This document shows positions 13,437-25,682 of a DNA stretch of 64,000 nt, piece after piece. The notes beneath the pieces were generated by a model. The model ran no database searches. It was not told where the DNA came from and worked only from the letters and a program-made list of their open reading frames with translations. The position numbers were made by a program, and so were the translations under genes. Where the stretch lies: the NCBI GenBank assembly GCA_036971615.1, contig JAYKKR010000008.1, positions 1,116,001 to 1,180,000 of the forward strand, given 5' to 3'. The stretch's first letter is position 1. Every line of letters begins with the position of its first letter. This DNA comes from Amyloporia xantha (taxonomy: Eukaryota > Basidiomycota > Agaricomycetes > Polyporales > Adustoporiaceae).

Positions 13437-14603
13437 CTTTGAATTGGACGATTGAGATAGGTTTTGAGAACGGAAACGGTTATATTTGTCTTAGGTGATC
13501 TCTGTACCATACTGTGAGACCGGTCTGACATGCGTTATATAGAGCTGTCCAAATGCATTGCATACCCGCAGATTATTGTATGGAATTCAGAACAAAGGTG
13601 TCACTGTGCCTCAAGCTGCCTCAGGGTATCACTGCTATCGGCAGATTGTTTTTAGAATTCGCGACAAATATGGGAAGGCGGGCTGGCGAATGGTTGCCGC
13701 AACCGATTTGCAGTTTCCAAACACACCAGGATGCGATCGATCGTCAGCCCCGTCCGATCTGCGATCATCAATGTGAGCCCCGTTCGAAGTCTTGGCTGAC
13801 CATAAACGCGTCTCCCAGTCAGCCTCACATCTTGGCCAGCCACCACGGTATAAATATGGCTCCTACTCCCCTCAGGCTTCTCCTTGTACATGTTCGCTTC
13901 ACCGCGCTCTCTTACCTGCGAATCGCCGACTTGATATGCTCTGGCAACAGTCTGTCTCTAGTGCTATGATTAGCAGTCAACTGGCTGTGCCGTCTATTAC
14001 TCTCTAGATGCTACTTGGTATACTCAATGCTGGCAGACAGTGAGCTATCCCGTTCCACTGCCCGTATTCAGTGGATTAGCACACGGTCACACCGCTGTTC
14101 AGGTACGTCTGACGAGGTGAGTGGTCATTTTGGTCCCTGTTATGTGGAAGGACAGACTCCTTAGTGACGTCGGCTCTTCCGGATGGAGTCCTATGTCGCT
14201 CGGGAATCTATTCTTCCTCGTATGAGGGCTCTCGGGAAGCAAGTTGCTGTCGTGCTCTTCCCGGAAGGGTATCATAACTCAGGCCCACTTGGGTTCTGAT
14301 CAATGATATGTTTCCCGGATGAATGCCTCATATCGCACATTCACAGATACCCGACACACATACATAGCGCATGTTCTCAGATTCGAGCCATGAGATAGCA
14401 TCGTGTCAATGTATTGGCTCGTGTTTCGCATCCTGTCGAAGCGCTTCAATAGGATGGCTACTATTTCACTGGTACACCGCTGTCACTCTCTTCATTGCAT
14501 GAGAACAGACCCAGTTTAACCATCATCAAAATTATGTCCCGCATGATGGACACCAAAACATATTGTATCTCGGAGCAGCTAGCACAATCATACGAAGCAA
14601 AGA
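13437..14603. other. Intergenic region between F-box gene and MSS1, no gene
   Basis: Contains the 3' flank of the F-box gene and, converging on it, the 3' flank of MSS1. A TATA-like TATAAATAT is present at about 13850-13858 but no gene follows it. Short open frames lack conserved features. Confidence 0.5.
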
Positions 14604-16751
14604 CTACTTCCCAATGCAAAAATCGCGAAAAACAGCATCGAATACATCCTCAACATCAATCACGCCTGTGATCTTGCCCACTGCCTGCGCCGCATAGCGT
14701 AGCTCTTCTGCAGCCAGCACAACATCCTCGGGTGCTGTTAGGGTGGTTCAGTGCCACCAAGAACAGCAGGCGTGGTGAAACCATTAGCTATGAGATAACG
14801 TGAACTCGACGATGTGACTTACGATAGCCTAGAAAAGCATGCAAGAACTGAAGGGCACTTTCCAGGTGTCGTCGATGGCGGGCGTGGGTAATTAATGGCT
14901 CGGCTTCGCCGGCACTGCTGTCTTGTAAGATATCGAAACTAAGGGCAGGATAAGTGCACTGTAAGATATACGGATGAGGGTGCCTACCGCTCACGAAGTG
15001 CTTCCGCGAAGCCTTCCAGGAACGCCTGAGTGCCCTCTCCAGTAGTCATGCTGACGCTCCAGGCCGAAGGAACGCCCACGGCTGACTTGACCCGCTCGAC
15101 CTCGATATGCTTCTTGTCGACGGTGTCGAGCTTGTTGAGCAGCAGGAACGTGTCTCGGGTTACGAGCGAAGAGACCGAGGGTGGGAGGACAATATCCCAT
15201 TCATGTGAAGGTAAGGTTAGCGGCTGTGGTAGCACGTCTGGAAGCGAGAGGACACAAAGAGATACGTCCGCCGATTTCACCCTGTGAGACCGCCATTAGC
15301 AGGGAGCAACAACCTAATCATGTGCCATGTAATGACTGACAACTGTCTTGCCCGCTCGACACCCAAGCTCTCGACAAGATCATCGGTCTGTCGTATTCCT
15401 GCTGTATCCGCAACAATCACCGGTAAACCGCCGATATCGAGCGACAACTCTAGGATATCTCGCGTGGTTCCAGGGACGGGCGTGACGATTGCTGCCTCGC
15501 GCTGCGCTGAGCACTCAAAGTATCAGAGGATGTGCGTGAGCTGTGGATATATGGATGGTGACTTGCCAAGAAAATTGAGCAGACTGCTCTTTCCCGCATT
15601 CGGTGGGCCAAAAATTGCCAGCCGAATACCTGAGCGAAGAATTTCGCCTCGCCGGCTGTCTGACAGGTGAGTCTGGATCGAGCTGCAGAGCTGGTCCACT
15701 CGCTCTCTAGCTGCAGAAGGTTTGAGACAGAGAACAGCCCTGTTCAAGTGTGAACAGACCTTGTTCGTAGACACCCTCCTCGATGTCTTCGCCTTCCCCG
15801 AAATCGATGAGAGCTTCTACTAGGGCTAAGCAATGAATGATGTCTTCCCTGAGTTGCTCAAATCGATCTCGCGTGACGCCCTGTCTACCGTTCGTTGGTT
15901 CAATCACAACTTATGTTTATTCATAGATTCCTCACTCACCCCGGCCGCTTTCAGCGCTGCCCTTCGCTGGCTCTCAGTCTCCGCATTAATGAGATCTTTC
16001 AGTCCCTCCACTTGTGTGAGATCGAGGCGTCCGCCCACAAAAGCACGACGGGTAAATTCTCCAGGCTCGGCAGGACGAATGAAGGGAAACCGGGATAGCG
16101 CGGCCAGAACAGAGGATATGATAGCTCGTCCAGAGTGGATATGCAACTCCACAACATCCTCGCTGGTAAAAGATTTAGGTGCTTTAGAACAGCTAAAGTT
16201 CAGCTACCCTACACATTAGCAGAAATGGTGATGGACATGCCCTTGAAATACACAGCCAGTCCATCATCCAATAGTTCTCCGGAAGTGGGATGGATGATCC
16301 TGCACCTCTGCATCTTCCACGGTAGAGGATCTCGTGCCCGCTCTTTGCCTTTGTTGCCTTTTGCTTGCGCATCGTGTACTACGCTTCTCCAGACGTGCAA
16401 GGCATCCGGCCCAGATATTCTGATGACTGCGACTCCACCTTTACCCGGCGGGGTCGACAACGCGTATATGGTCCTACGCTGCGTGTCCGACAATGGCAAG
16501 TCCGCCTGGATAGGTCCCCCTGCATGCGAGCCATCTGAGTTGGCATACCCGATCCGAGAGCCGTGCAGGGTGCCGGCCTGCCTGACCCGAATACTCGAAG
16601 TAGAGGAAGTGATGTTTCCGAGGCGGTGCATATTCACGAGTTGTGATCTAAGTCTTCTGGAAAGCGTGTGTGATGGCAGAACCCTGAGAGACACAAGAGC
16701 GCCATGGGGCTGTGAAAGACATGGCCTGCTTGCATGTCTGTACCACAACAT
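14604..16751 (-). CDS. MSS1: Mitochondrial tRNA modification GTPase (MnmE/MSS1 family)
   Basis: Eight exons: complement(14604..14734, 14823..14938, 14988..15281, 15341..15506, 15567..15710, 15760..15880, 15940..16162, 16213..16751), about 577 residues. Family role: with Mto1/MnmG it installs the carboxymethylaminomethyl-type group on U34 of mitochondrial tRNAs. Visible features in order: a basic Arg/Ser-rich N-terminus suited to mitochondrial import; the MnmE N-domain ([34 protein letters not shown]); the helical segment [11 protein letters not shown]; the GTPase G1 [10 protein letters not shown]3 DTAG and G4 NKLD; and the C-terminal FCIGK whose cysteine is essential in bacterial MnmE. The intron at 15507-15566 begins with GC (TTG|GCAAGT); it must be spliced there to give [15 protein letters not shown]. 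The exon 1-2 junction (16163-16212) is the one unsure boundary, because the expected PxSYTxED motif is not clean. ATG 16627 is an alternative start. It is divergent from calcineurin B. Confidence 0.92.
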
Positions 16752-16996
16752 ACGAATGGCTGTCCTCGACGTCGCGCCGCACTGGCACGGCCTGTGCTTT
16801 CGATACTCGGGCGCCCATTAGACCAAGCGCTCGTTTTCCCACGTACCTGGACTTTGCCTCCGGCTCATTTACTTATTCGTCTTCACGCCGTCCTCCTAAC
16901 GCGGTCTCGTCCTCGCAAAAATCATCTGTAGACTTCCAGCACGCCGCGAACCCCACCCAACTCTCCAACATTCGGATTCGCGTGGTCTGAGCGAAC
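16752..16996. promoter_or_regulatory. Bidirectional promoter of MSS1 and calcineurin B
   Basis: A 245-bp gap separates the start codons of divergent MSS1 (minus) and CNB1 (plus), so both promoters must lie here or in the leaders. I see no strong TATA box. Inference from gene orientation. Confidence 0.5.
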
Positions 16997-17900
16997 ATGG
17001 GGCAATCACGTTCGCCGTCTCCCTTGGATTTCAGGCTTGCGCAGATCTGGTAACTGACGGTGTGCTATGTTCCGCATACAGCTTCTCAATTCATGGAGGA
17101 CATGCAGAAGCGGTCCAACTGTGCGTCTCATAATTGGCATACCTAGGTGCCACTCAGAATCCGACCGTGTTGACATCTCTTTCTCAGTCAATGCGAGCGA
17201 GTTGGAACGACTGAAGAAGCGGTTCATGAAACTTGACAGGTACGCCCTTCCCGCGAGTATAGCGTGTACATCGGAGCCCACTTATGGACCCGAGACGAAT
17301 GCAGTGACGGCTCCGGATCGATAGATCGAGAAGAATTTCTGCAAATACCACAGATCGCGAACAACCCCCTCGCGTCGAGGCTAATTGCCATTTTCGATGA
17401 GGAGTCAGTCGACTGAGCGTCTTGCCTTTGTCACCTTTGTTGATGGTCGTGTGATGCAGCGGCGGAGGCACGGTCGATTTCCAGGAATTCGTTGGTGGAC
17501 TGAGTGCGTTTAGCAGTCGAGGCGGGCGGGAAGAGAAGCTAAGATGTTCGTGGTATACTTCACGTTGTTCAAATTGCTAGCTAACGTCACCACTAATTTT
17601 TTTTCTAGTCGCATTCAAGGTGTATGACATGGACAGAGATGGATATATCTCGAACGGAGAGCTGTTCCTGGTACTCAAGATGATGGTGGGCAACAACTTG
17701 AAGGACGGCCAGCTCCAACAGATTGTCGACAAGACGATCATGGAGGCGGATCAAGACGGTGACGGTAAACTGAGCTTTGAAGAGTTCGTACAGATGGTGT
17801 CCAATACGGTATGACCCACGTCCTTCAGCACAGCTGGCATACTGATCTTTCAAATGTGCAGGATATCGTGAAACAAATGACGCTGGAGGACCTGTTCTAA
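16997..17900 (+). CDS. CNB1: Calcineurin regulatory subunit B
   Basis: Seven exons: join(16997..17009, 17082..17120, 17188..17239, 17305..17403, 17460..17545, 17609..17808, 17862..17900). They give exactly 175 residues, the usual length of the family. The protein begins MGQSPSQF, with Gly2 placed for N-myristoylation. Four EF-hand loops are intact at about residues 34-45 ([12 protein letters not shown]), 66-77 ([12 protein letters not shown]), 103-114 ([12 protein letters not shown]) and 144-155 ([12 protein letters not shown]). It ends [12 protein letters not shown]. Family role: Ca2+-binding partner of calcineurin A, a Ca2+/calmodulin-dependent phosphatase controlling stress response, hyphal growth and cell-wall integrity. 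Every exon junction keeps phase, and the 13-nt first exon is supported by the conserved MGQS start. Confidence 0.97.
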
Positions 17901-18396
17901 TTTATCACTTTTCCTGTACGTCCTGGTCTGGTGATCGCAATACCCTAGCTTTCCTTCCTGCATCCATCCATCCTCTTTCGCATCTCCTAATCGCTCCCGG
18001 ATCGCAGTCTCACAGTAGGAATTTCTTTCTCAATCCCTCGATTGCACTGGGCCTCACGATCATAATGCATAATGAATTGTAGTTCTACTTGCATCTCTCG
18101 ATCCTCGCATTTGACGCTGTTTATCTTCCGCTGTATATTTTATCACCGTTCCGTCCGAATCAGATGGCTGCATACCGAACAGAGTTGCCTACCCGTGGTA
18201 GATTCAAAAGAGAAGTTCAATACAAGCCGTGAATTTACCTTACTGTATCTGCGCAATTGTTCTTAGCTCCGCACTTTCACCGACATTGCCCTCACTCGCG
18301 AGTCAAAGTACAATCGACACCAAGTGTTTTTCATCATGTAGTAGTCAGAACGTCAAGCACATCCAAAGTCTATTGGCAAAACATGGATCGGACAGA
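17901..18396. other. Convergent 3' flanks of calcineurin B and ATP7
   Basis: About 500 bp between two genes that point at each other. The sequence is T-rich on the plus strand after 17900, as expected of a 3' untranslated region. No gene is seen. Confidence 0.55.
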
Positions 18397-19268
18397 CTAC
18401 ATGAGCGTGAGATCGCCGAACTTCTCCTTGTAGCCTTCACAAAACAGGAGTCAGTAATGAGAACTAACGCGCGAGAAAAAATTCATACCTGGTACAGTCC
18501 ATTTGCCCTTCTTCATCATGTTCTCGACAGTCTCCAGGATGCGAGGGTGTGCGGTTCCAACCTCTTCCGCCTGTAATGAAAAGTTGTTGAGTGCAGGTTG
18601 AGAAAACAAGCGGGGGAAAATACGCACCGTGAGGTCTTCAAAGGGACGGGCATCCTCGATGTTCGCAAGGGTTGCCTGGAGATCCTTCAACTCGATGTCG
18701 ATCTTCTCCGTAGTCTCCTTTGCCTTAGCCACCTAGTACGCCGAATCCCATCGCAAAGCAATACCACGCAGGCAAAAACCGCAATAACCGAAATAGCAAA
18801 AAACTCCATGTCAGGAACGAGGGCACGTTAAGATGACGCAAAATGCGACACATACCGCCTTCGCCTCGAACGTCTCAATCGCCTTGATCTGTGCGCTCAC
18901 ATCGTATGAGACAGGCTTGAAGTCGCGAAGGATCTTCTCCGCCTCATCCACGACGGCCTTGTTCTTGAGCACCGAACGGTAGTGCGAGAGGTCGACCGTC
19001 GTGGACTGCGAAGCATATTGACTGTGAACACGCTGGGCATCCGCGTGCCGCTTGCGGAAGGCCTGGAGGGCCGCGATAGTCTCTGCGAAACGTTCAACAT
19101 AAAGCAGCCGTAAATAACATTCCATGCATCAGACTAACCCTTCGAGAGACCGAGCGAGGAGTAGATGCGGGCGAAGTCCTACATGACATGTCACCACAGA
19201 TGACGGGATATTTGGCGATGAAAATTCGAGCGACTCACTACCGCCGCGACCGCTGCTTTTGAGGCCAT
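18397..19268 (-). CDS. ATP7: Mitochondrial F1Fo-ATP synthase subunit d
   Basis: Six exons: complement(18397..18434, 18489..18570, 18628..18732, 18856..19082, 19139..19178, 19239..19268), 173 residues, the usual length (yeast about 174). Conserved blocks are SHYRSVLKN near residue 60, KELKDLQ-like IELKDLQATLANI, RPFEDLT, and KKGKWTVPGYKEKFGD at the end. Family role: part of the peripheral stalk of complex V, on the matrix side of the inner membrane. The N-terminus MASKAAVAAVDFARI looks like the mature start of the family, without a long cleaved presequence. All junctions are GT-AG and phase-consistent. Confidence 0.96.
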
Positions 19269-20471
19269 TACGGACTAAAGGCGTGCTATCGTCAGGATAA
19301 TAGTCACGCTTTGCAGAGAATGAAGCGGTCCTTACTTGAAAAATAGTTACGTGGAGGAGGAGGTCACAGTTCACGAAGTCGTTGCTCGTCTCGGAACGGT
19401 ACCGGGAACGGCCGAAGCGGTTGCTGATCTGAGATCTCGACTATCGAACAAGTGGCACTGGTTCGTCTGAACCAGTTATTGTTGCACATATCAACATCTA
19501 TCGACATAGCATATTCCTTGTATTCGAGCGGATACACAATTCACGGTCGCTGGATAGCTGCTGCCACCTGCAATATGGACAGAATGGCTACACGGCCTTG
19601 AATTTCAGTGCTCTCCTCGACCTGCCCTGGCCAGCTTCCGGACCTTTCCCTCGAGCTCATTCGACTGAAGAACGCCGGCCGGCTGGAGCTAATTTTGAAT
19701 ACCACTTATATCTCTTACACGTCGAGTGCGAACTTGGTTACAGCTCTTTGCATTGTTGCTGATAGTAGTTGTGCGGTTGCAGACTGAGCGTCGGGTCTCA
19801 TGTACAGACGGAGATGGCTATATGTACAAGAGCGCTGAAACTTAATGCGAGATGGCTGCATTGTTTATGAACGGAATCGGATAAGTTTGGCAGCATCCGC
19901 CGCGGTTATGAAGTCCTTGACTAGTTGCCTAATTTGCGGTCAGTGAGGAGTGGGTACAACGAGTCCATTCAGGGCATGAAATGGCAAAGATACTATGATT
20001 GATAAACTACACCTGAAAAAAAGAATTTTACACATTACAACCTAAAACTGCATTCAACAATGATTACACGAGGATCGTACTACCTTCCCAAATTCCGAAC
20101 GACGCCGTTAAGATGACAAGACAGAAGCCAGGACAAGGACAGCGCTTTTATCTAACAGTTCAGGTGAAGACAAGAACATGAACAGAGTCGGGGCGAGATA
20201 AATACGAATATCGTGTTCAGATATCGGTCTGGGTCCGTCACGGAGGCGGACATCGTTCATTATAAAGGCGCGGTCGAGTAGAGGAGGGTAACGGGTTCTG
20301 TGGATTCTGAGAGCATCGGGAATGACTGGCCGTCGACTGTGGCACCGGAAAAATAAGTGGCTGGCTGCGGTATACGAGATGAGCGGCGGAGGCGGGATGG
20401 TTCCGGAACCTAAGCTGCAGCTAGAGGGGGCAACCTCCAAACACAAGGAGTGGCCTTGTTATCCCGGCCTG
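19269..20471. other. ATP7 promoter side and 3' flank of the next gene
   Basis: Both neighbours are on the minus strand, so this holds the ATP7 promoter (near 19270-19500) and the 3' flank of the gene ending at 20472. A polyA tract (AAAAAAGAATTTT) at about 20015-20030 marks an AT-rich part. No gene is supported; the open frame at 20108-20446 has no conserved features. Confidence 0.5.
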
Positions 20472-21229
20472 TCAACATGTAAATGTTGTTGGTGGCGCCG
20501 CAAACATATGATGCGGGTCAACCTCGGAGTGGCTATGGGCGTGTCCGTATGCGGACTGGAATTGCTGTGCCAAGAGGAACGGCGAGTGGGCAGAAGGGCG
20601 CCCCGACTGAGCGAAAAAAGACGACCCAGTGTTTTGCGCCGACTGCAGTTGTGCCATGAAGAACGGATCGGTGGTGGCGAATAAGGAAGTGTTTACGGGG
20701 GAAAACTCCGCTTGTGAATGGTCGTACGAGCTTGAGACATGCTGCATGCTGGAGCGGCGCGAGAGCATGCCTGAGGATGCCTGCGCGTGCGGCAGATTTT
20801 GGGAGTGTGGGGGGAAGTGAGTCGTCGTCGGAGATGAGAACAGCAGGTCCTCGACCATACGCTCGTCCTCGTCCATGTCATCCACCTCCTGTAGTCGCTC
20901 ATCCGTGTTCCTCCTCTGGGAGGCGCTCGCCACACTTGAGCTCCGGGCTCGAGCAAAATCGCTGGGCTCCCAGCTGAAGCTCGATGAGGGTGTGCGGGCA
21001 AGAGGGGTATTGGAGGGAGCATATGCTCGACGGGGGACAGGCTGTGCACTCGAGGAGGCTTGGGAACGCAATGCCTGGGCAAGTTGGGCCTACGCGGAAA
21101 ATATGAGAAAAAAGGCGACCCCGAGTGCGAGGAGAGGAGGCATACCTGGAGGTTGGCAAGGTCTATGGCTTCCTGTCCGATATGATTGGAGTTGAAAGAG
21201 GCAACGAGGTCGTCGACGGAAATGCTCAT
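20472..21229 (-). CDS. Conserved fungal protein of unknown function, Ser/His-rich
   Basis: Two exons, complement(20472..21089, 21146..21229), with a 56-bp intron, give 233 residues. The start MSISVDDLVASFNSNHIGQE is a compact, likely helical segment followed by ANLQAQLAQAL. The remainder is disordered and rich in Ser, His and Gln, with an acidic island (EVDDMDEDERMVEDLLF) near residue 100 that could act as a transcription-activation or docking patch. It ends PPTTFTC. I do not recognise a domain. The conserved-looking head with a disordered tail suggests a regulatory or adaptor protein, but no function can be assigned. Confidence 0.7.
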
Positions 21230-22283
21230 GGTGAACGGAGGTGAAAGGTATACTGTAGTGCTTGGTTGGTGGGGAGGACAATGGAGGAGCTGCTTTGCGG
21301 TGCAGAGATTCATGCACTTGAGTCTTGGAATTACCTATTTCCACGCGTGCCGGCGCCTCTCGGTCCGGGGTCGGCACCGCTGTGGATTTACCCGAATGGG
21401 CAAATTCCTCCCGAGTTTCACCGCCCGGCTTCTCCAAGCGCGTCACAGCCAGCTGCAGGCTGCCCACTTTATCACTTCATTTCCGGGCAACCATCTCGTA
21501 AACGGAACCTTAGCTTGCCCTAGCCTGGTCTCGAAATTGTCTAATTATCGTGCGAGGAGTCAGCGGACCCTCTGTGTCATCTGAGATATCCGCAGCCAGC
21601 ACACATGCACAGTCTCCACGATTAGGCACTCTAAGCCCGAGGTTTATTAGCTCATCCAAATATCCTTTACACGTCGACGCAAGGTGGCTGCATTTGGGAA
21701 AGAAATAGGTCAGGCACCGCATGGTAGCACCCGTGAAATGAATCCACAGAATGTTCGTTGATCAATCCGGGGACTGTCCGGGGATGTGTATATGTGGAGA
21801 GATCGGGGATGGTGCGTACTATCATCTCTGCTTGGAGGACGTGTCATCGCATCTTATCATTCACGGCCACGTAGTCAGCTTAAACTCGCAGCATAACTAT
21901 CAAGGCTGCCCTTGGACTCGTAAGAGCTTGCATTGGTAATGCATGCCTTGGTACGACAATTGGGTTCCCAGTGATACGCCAAAACGCGCTGCATCCTCTG
22001 GGATGATCGTCAGAGGAACCGTGTTGGAAATCAGTGCACGAAACCCTATCAGATAGGCCACTCTGGCCATTGGACGACTTCGCGAGTTCTAAAGCAGAGC
22101 TTGCCCTTCCAGTCATACTTAGTTACCGGAAGCCCGTGCCCTCCCTGACTGGGCGTGACTCCCGGGCGTAACTTCTGGGCCCTCCTCGACCCGCCGGAAC
22201 GGGGTACAATCTGAATAAGTCACGTCCGCATGCGCAGAGCGGTGTAATCTCTCGGATTCTTCCGCTTCCATCTCGGGCTCCCT
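21230..22283. other. Upstream region of the 20.5-kb gene, to the transposon
   Basis: Holds the presumed promoter of the minus-strand gene starting at 21229 and the left flank of the hAT element. Short open frames on both strands have no recognisable features. Confidence 0.5.
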
Positions 22284-22291
22284 GTTCAAGA
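22284..22291. repeat. Target-site duplication GTTCAAGA, left copy
   Basis: The 8 bp GTTCAAGA lie directly outside the left terminal repeat and recur exactly at 25694-25701 outside the right one. Eight bp is the duplication length of hAT elements. Confidence 0.95.
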
Positions 22292-22302
22292 CAGTGGTGT
22301 GC
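22292..22302 (+). repeat. Left terminal inverted repeat of the hAT element
   Basis: CAGTGGTGTGC; the reverse complement of the right end differs at one position. Confidence 0.93.
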
Positions 22303-22400
22303 CGGTCAATGGCTGACCCCCTGACCCTTTGACCGGGGTCAATGGGTCTGACCGGGTCAGACCCCACTGACCCCAAGGGGTCAATGGTCAATGCGTGACC
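22303..22400. repeat. Left subterminal repeat cluster (TGACC/GGTCA motifs)
   Basis: Dense runs of TGACCC and its complement, including GGGTCTGACCGGGTCAGACC, which is nearly palindromic. hAT transposases commonly bind short subterminal repeats, so these are likely binding sites. The assignment as binding sites is inference. Confidence 0.75.
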
Positions 22401-22575
22401 TCGACGCGGTCACCTGACTCCGTCAACAGACAGCGGCGCACCATGATATCATACTATACAGTAGCCTAGCTACGCTAGTATACGCTCGTCGCGAATGGAA
22501 TAATACATGTTTTTTACCCATTTTTCCTGCTGCCAGGAAGCACGGCTCTCAAAGTAATCTCAACTCAACTCCTAT

Positions 22576-25335
22576 ATGCCACCTAAATCCGACTGGTGGC
22601 AATATTTTCACTGTGGCACTACTCGATATGCAAATGATAAGACACACTGGGAGGCTTGGTGCGCTGCGTGTGTCCGCGACATGGTCCGCGTGACACAGAA
22701 TAGCGAAATAAATGCTGTCAATAGTGGGCAACTTGTCACGATACGCAGTGAAGTAGAAATCCGTCAGCAAGGTATGGAATCATTCAGTGTTCGAGTTCTA
22801 TTGAACTCACATACTAATGTGACCACTAGTAATGGCCGAGAAGCTCGTCCCCGCTATACCTGGGAAGATCGACCGCTTCGTTGATCACCTTTGTCGCTGC
22901 CCGCATATTCGAGACGACATCAAGCAGCAAGCACAGGAAGCCAAGAAGAAGCGTCGTCACCATCAACCCGAGAAAGAAAACATGCTGGTATCAGACGCCA
23001 TTCTGCTCCGTATCACACTTAGCGAGTTCGACACCACTTTCTGCGCAGTCAAGCTCGTCTAGTCTCACTTCCAGCGGCTCGTTTGCTACGGCATCTTCAC
23101 CCGGATTGTCATCTCAAGTTCCTGACATCACAAATGTCTTCCGAGACCCGTCAGATAATCCTCGGCCCGGAAAACGTCAGCGGCTCGATACGGATACACC
23201 ATTCTACGGCGAGACAGTGTCGGTACAACATTGGCCAGACAGCAAACAAGAAGAATTTGCTGCTGACTTATGCTGTCTACTCGTAGCTTGCAATGTAGCA
23301 TGGTGGGCTGTCGATCATCCATACTGCCGATTCTTCTTTGCCAAATGGCTTCCGGCTGCCATCTTACCTGGCCGTAAGGCGTTGTCGGGGCATGTCCTCG
23401 ATTCTGAAGCAGCGAAGGTTGTCGAAGACATGAAACGCCAAGTCAACGGGCGGTTCGCGACGGGCCAATCTGATGGGTGGAAGAACATATCTAAATCTTC
23501 CATTGTTGCCTCTATAGTCAATGTCGAATTTATTGTAGGATCACTTTAGCTTTCCGAGCCTATTATGGACTGACAGTAATTTTATCAGCCCTGGCTACTG
23601 AACATTTTTGATATATCAGCAGTGGTCAAGAATGCTGAGAACCTACTTTCATTGGTTGTCTCCGAAATTCAATACTGTGTAAGGAAACTTTGTCAACCAT
23701 CATCGTGGCATGGTGTACAGATGCTAGCGGGGAGTCACGGAAGATGCGACGATTGTTACGGAGCAAATTTCCATGGATTATCACCTTAGACTGTTGGGCT
23801 CATCAGGTAAGTCTCGTGATTCACAAGCAGTAATTGTATTTACGGAGTTTTCTTTGTCTATCAGATCAATCTTGTTGTCGGAGACTACTTCAAATTGAAG
23901 GGACCATTTGCTGCGGCCATGGATGAGGGTCTTGAGGTTGTGAAATGGTTCAATAACCATAGTCGTGCACTCGGGCTGTTGCGTGAGCAACAGAAACGTT
24001 ACGGGAATCCAATCACATTAATACTTCCAGTTATCACACGATGGACAGCACACTATCTCACCTGCACGCGACTTCTTGAACTCGAAAAAGCCATCCGCAC
24101 GCTAGCCCTGGAGCAGTATGACAACCTGATCTTATGTGCGGGAGACAAGCAGCAGGCAAAAGAGAAGGCCTCATCAATTATCAGGTTAGTCTTGGACAGT
24201 AATTTTTGGGACAAACTCAAAACGTAAGTTTGACTCGAGAACATCACATGAGATAAGGAGACTCATCTCGTGGCTAATGGTAGCATCAAGGCACATCTCG
24301 AGCCGCTAGCGATTGCAGCGAACATCACGCAAGCTGACTACGCTCGTCTTGATGTGGTCCTCCTCACACTCGGAAGCCTGTTTCGCACATTCAGCCAGTC
24401 GATGTTTGATCACGATGTCCGCGAACAAGTTATCCGCAGTCTCGAGAAGCGCTGGGCCCAGGCAGACAAGGAGGTCTTCATATTAGCCATTGTACTGAAC
24501 CCATACCTCCGACAAGACTATTTCAATCCTCGCAACCCAGCTTTAACCGAAGGTGAACTCTGGAACATGCTCAAGAGGGTCTTCCAGCGGATGATGCAGC
24601 GCGATCCTAGCGGTGCTCTCATGGAAACATTCAATGAGTATCTGCATCGCGTCGGTCGTTATTCGGATACGGCGATGGCACTGGATGACATCAAACGAGC
24701 AGCTGACAAACTGGTGAGGTTTTTGCTAATAAGCCTGCAGCGTGGAGGCGACCGTATTGAAAATTGCATCTAGAATCAGGGTGTGAACCTTGTATTTGTT
24801 TGGCGACGCTTCCATTGCGATTCCGGGACCAGCCAGGATGAACTCGCAGAACTTGCCATGCGAATCCTCAGCATCGTCCCAAATTCAGCGGCAACCGAGA
24901 GAATCTTCAGCAAGATGGGTGTGGTTCACAGCAAGCACCGAAGCCGCCCTAGATCCACAGAGAGTGCGCCAGACCGTCCTGCTCAGAGAGGCAGTACAGA
25001 AGTCGTTTCCGCGGCCGATCCATCGCAAACCTCGCCATTTTGGTCAGGATGAGGACACTACTGGTGACCAAGACTCAGGGCTCTTGGATGCAGACAAGGA
25101 CGAGGGTATTCATGGGGACTCCTGCGCCGACGGTTCAGATTGCGACGAAGAAATTGCCGCGCCATCGCTCCTTACCATTCTCGACGCCGACACTGTTGAA
25201 GAGTCACATGCCGAGTCCGAGTCTGGAGAGGCTGTGCCGCAGGACTTTGCCGTCGCGGACAGGCCAATCACGCTTACCAACGGACTTCATCTCAAGAATC
25301 TTTTGACTATTCTCGCCCCCTTCATAATGCCTTGA
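22576..25335 (+). pseudogene. hAT transposase gene, interrupted
   Basis: The coding parts follow the hAT order. First comes an N-terminal region starting at ATG 22576 with paired Cys and His (FHCGTT, WCAACV; then HLCRCPH), like a BED-type zinc finger. The catalytic RNase H-like core has VAWCTDASGESRKMRRLL and LDCWAHQ, then VITRWTAHYL. The C-terminal dimerisation domain has ELAMRILSIVPNSAATERIFSK. GT-AG introns are plausible at 22776-22831 and 23533-23589. Three breaks have no good intron: about 23000-23060, about 23680-23690, and a 1-nt shift at about 24947 inside the conserved HSKHRSR segment; the acidic tail (to 25335) continues in another frame. The protein is therefore probably not made intact. 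Insect hAT-like autonomous relatives are expected elsewhere in such a genome. Confidence 0.88.
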
Positions 25336-25605
25336 ACTCATGGAATTTCGGCCAGGAGGGTCTTCGGGCTGAGATGACCTACCACGAACTAATGAGTACT
25401 GATACTTCGTCTTCTAGTACATCCACAGCATAATTTTTTATTGTGTATCTATTATCAAGTTCACTGTCCATAATCTATTTCAATTGTACTCTACTTTGCG
25501 CAATAACAGCGGACTTAATCACTGTGAATCTCCCATTTCTCGACGAGTCGATGCTGCCGACGCCGCTGCACGGCCGTTGTCACGTGCACCGGTCAAGTCA
25601 CGCAT

Positions 25606-25682
25606 TGTCTATGACCCTGGGTCAAAGGTCAAAGGGTCTGACCCCCATTGACGGGGTCTGACCCGGGGTCAGACCCCGTCAA
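25606..25682. repeat. Right subterminal repeat cluster (GGGTCTGACC motifs)
   Basis: Contains repeated GGGTCTGACC, including GGGTCTGACCCGGGGTCAGACC, a strong palindrome. It mirrors the left cluster and is probably part of the transposase recognition end. Confidence 0.78.

Noticed and set aside
20108..20446. Minus-strand frame downstream of the 20.5-kb gene
   Set aside because: Lies in the expected 3' flank, without conserved features.
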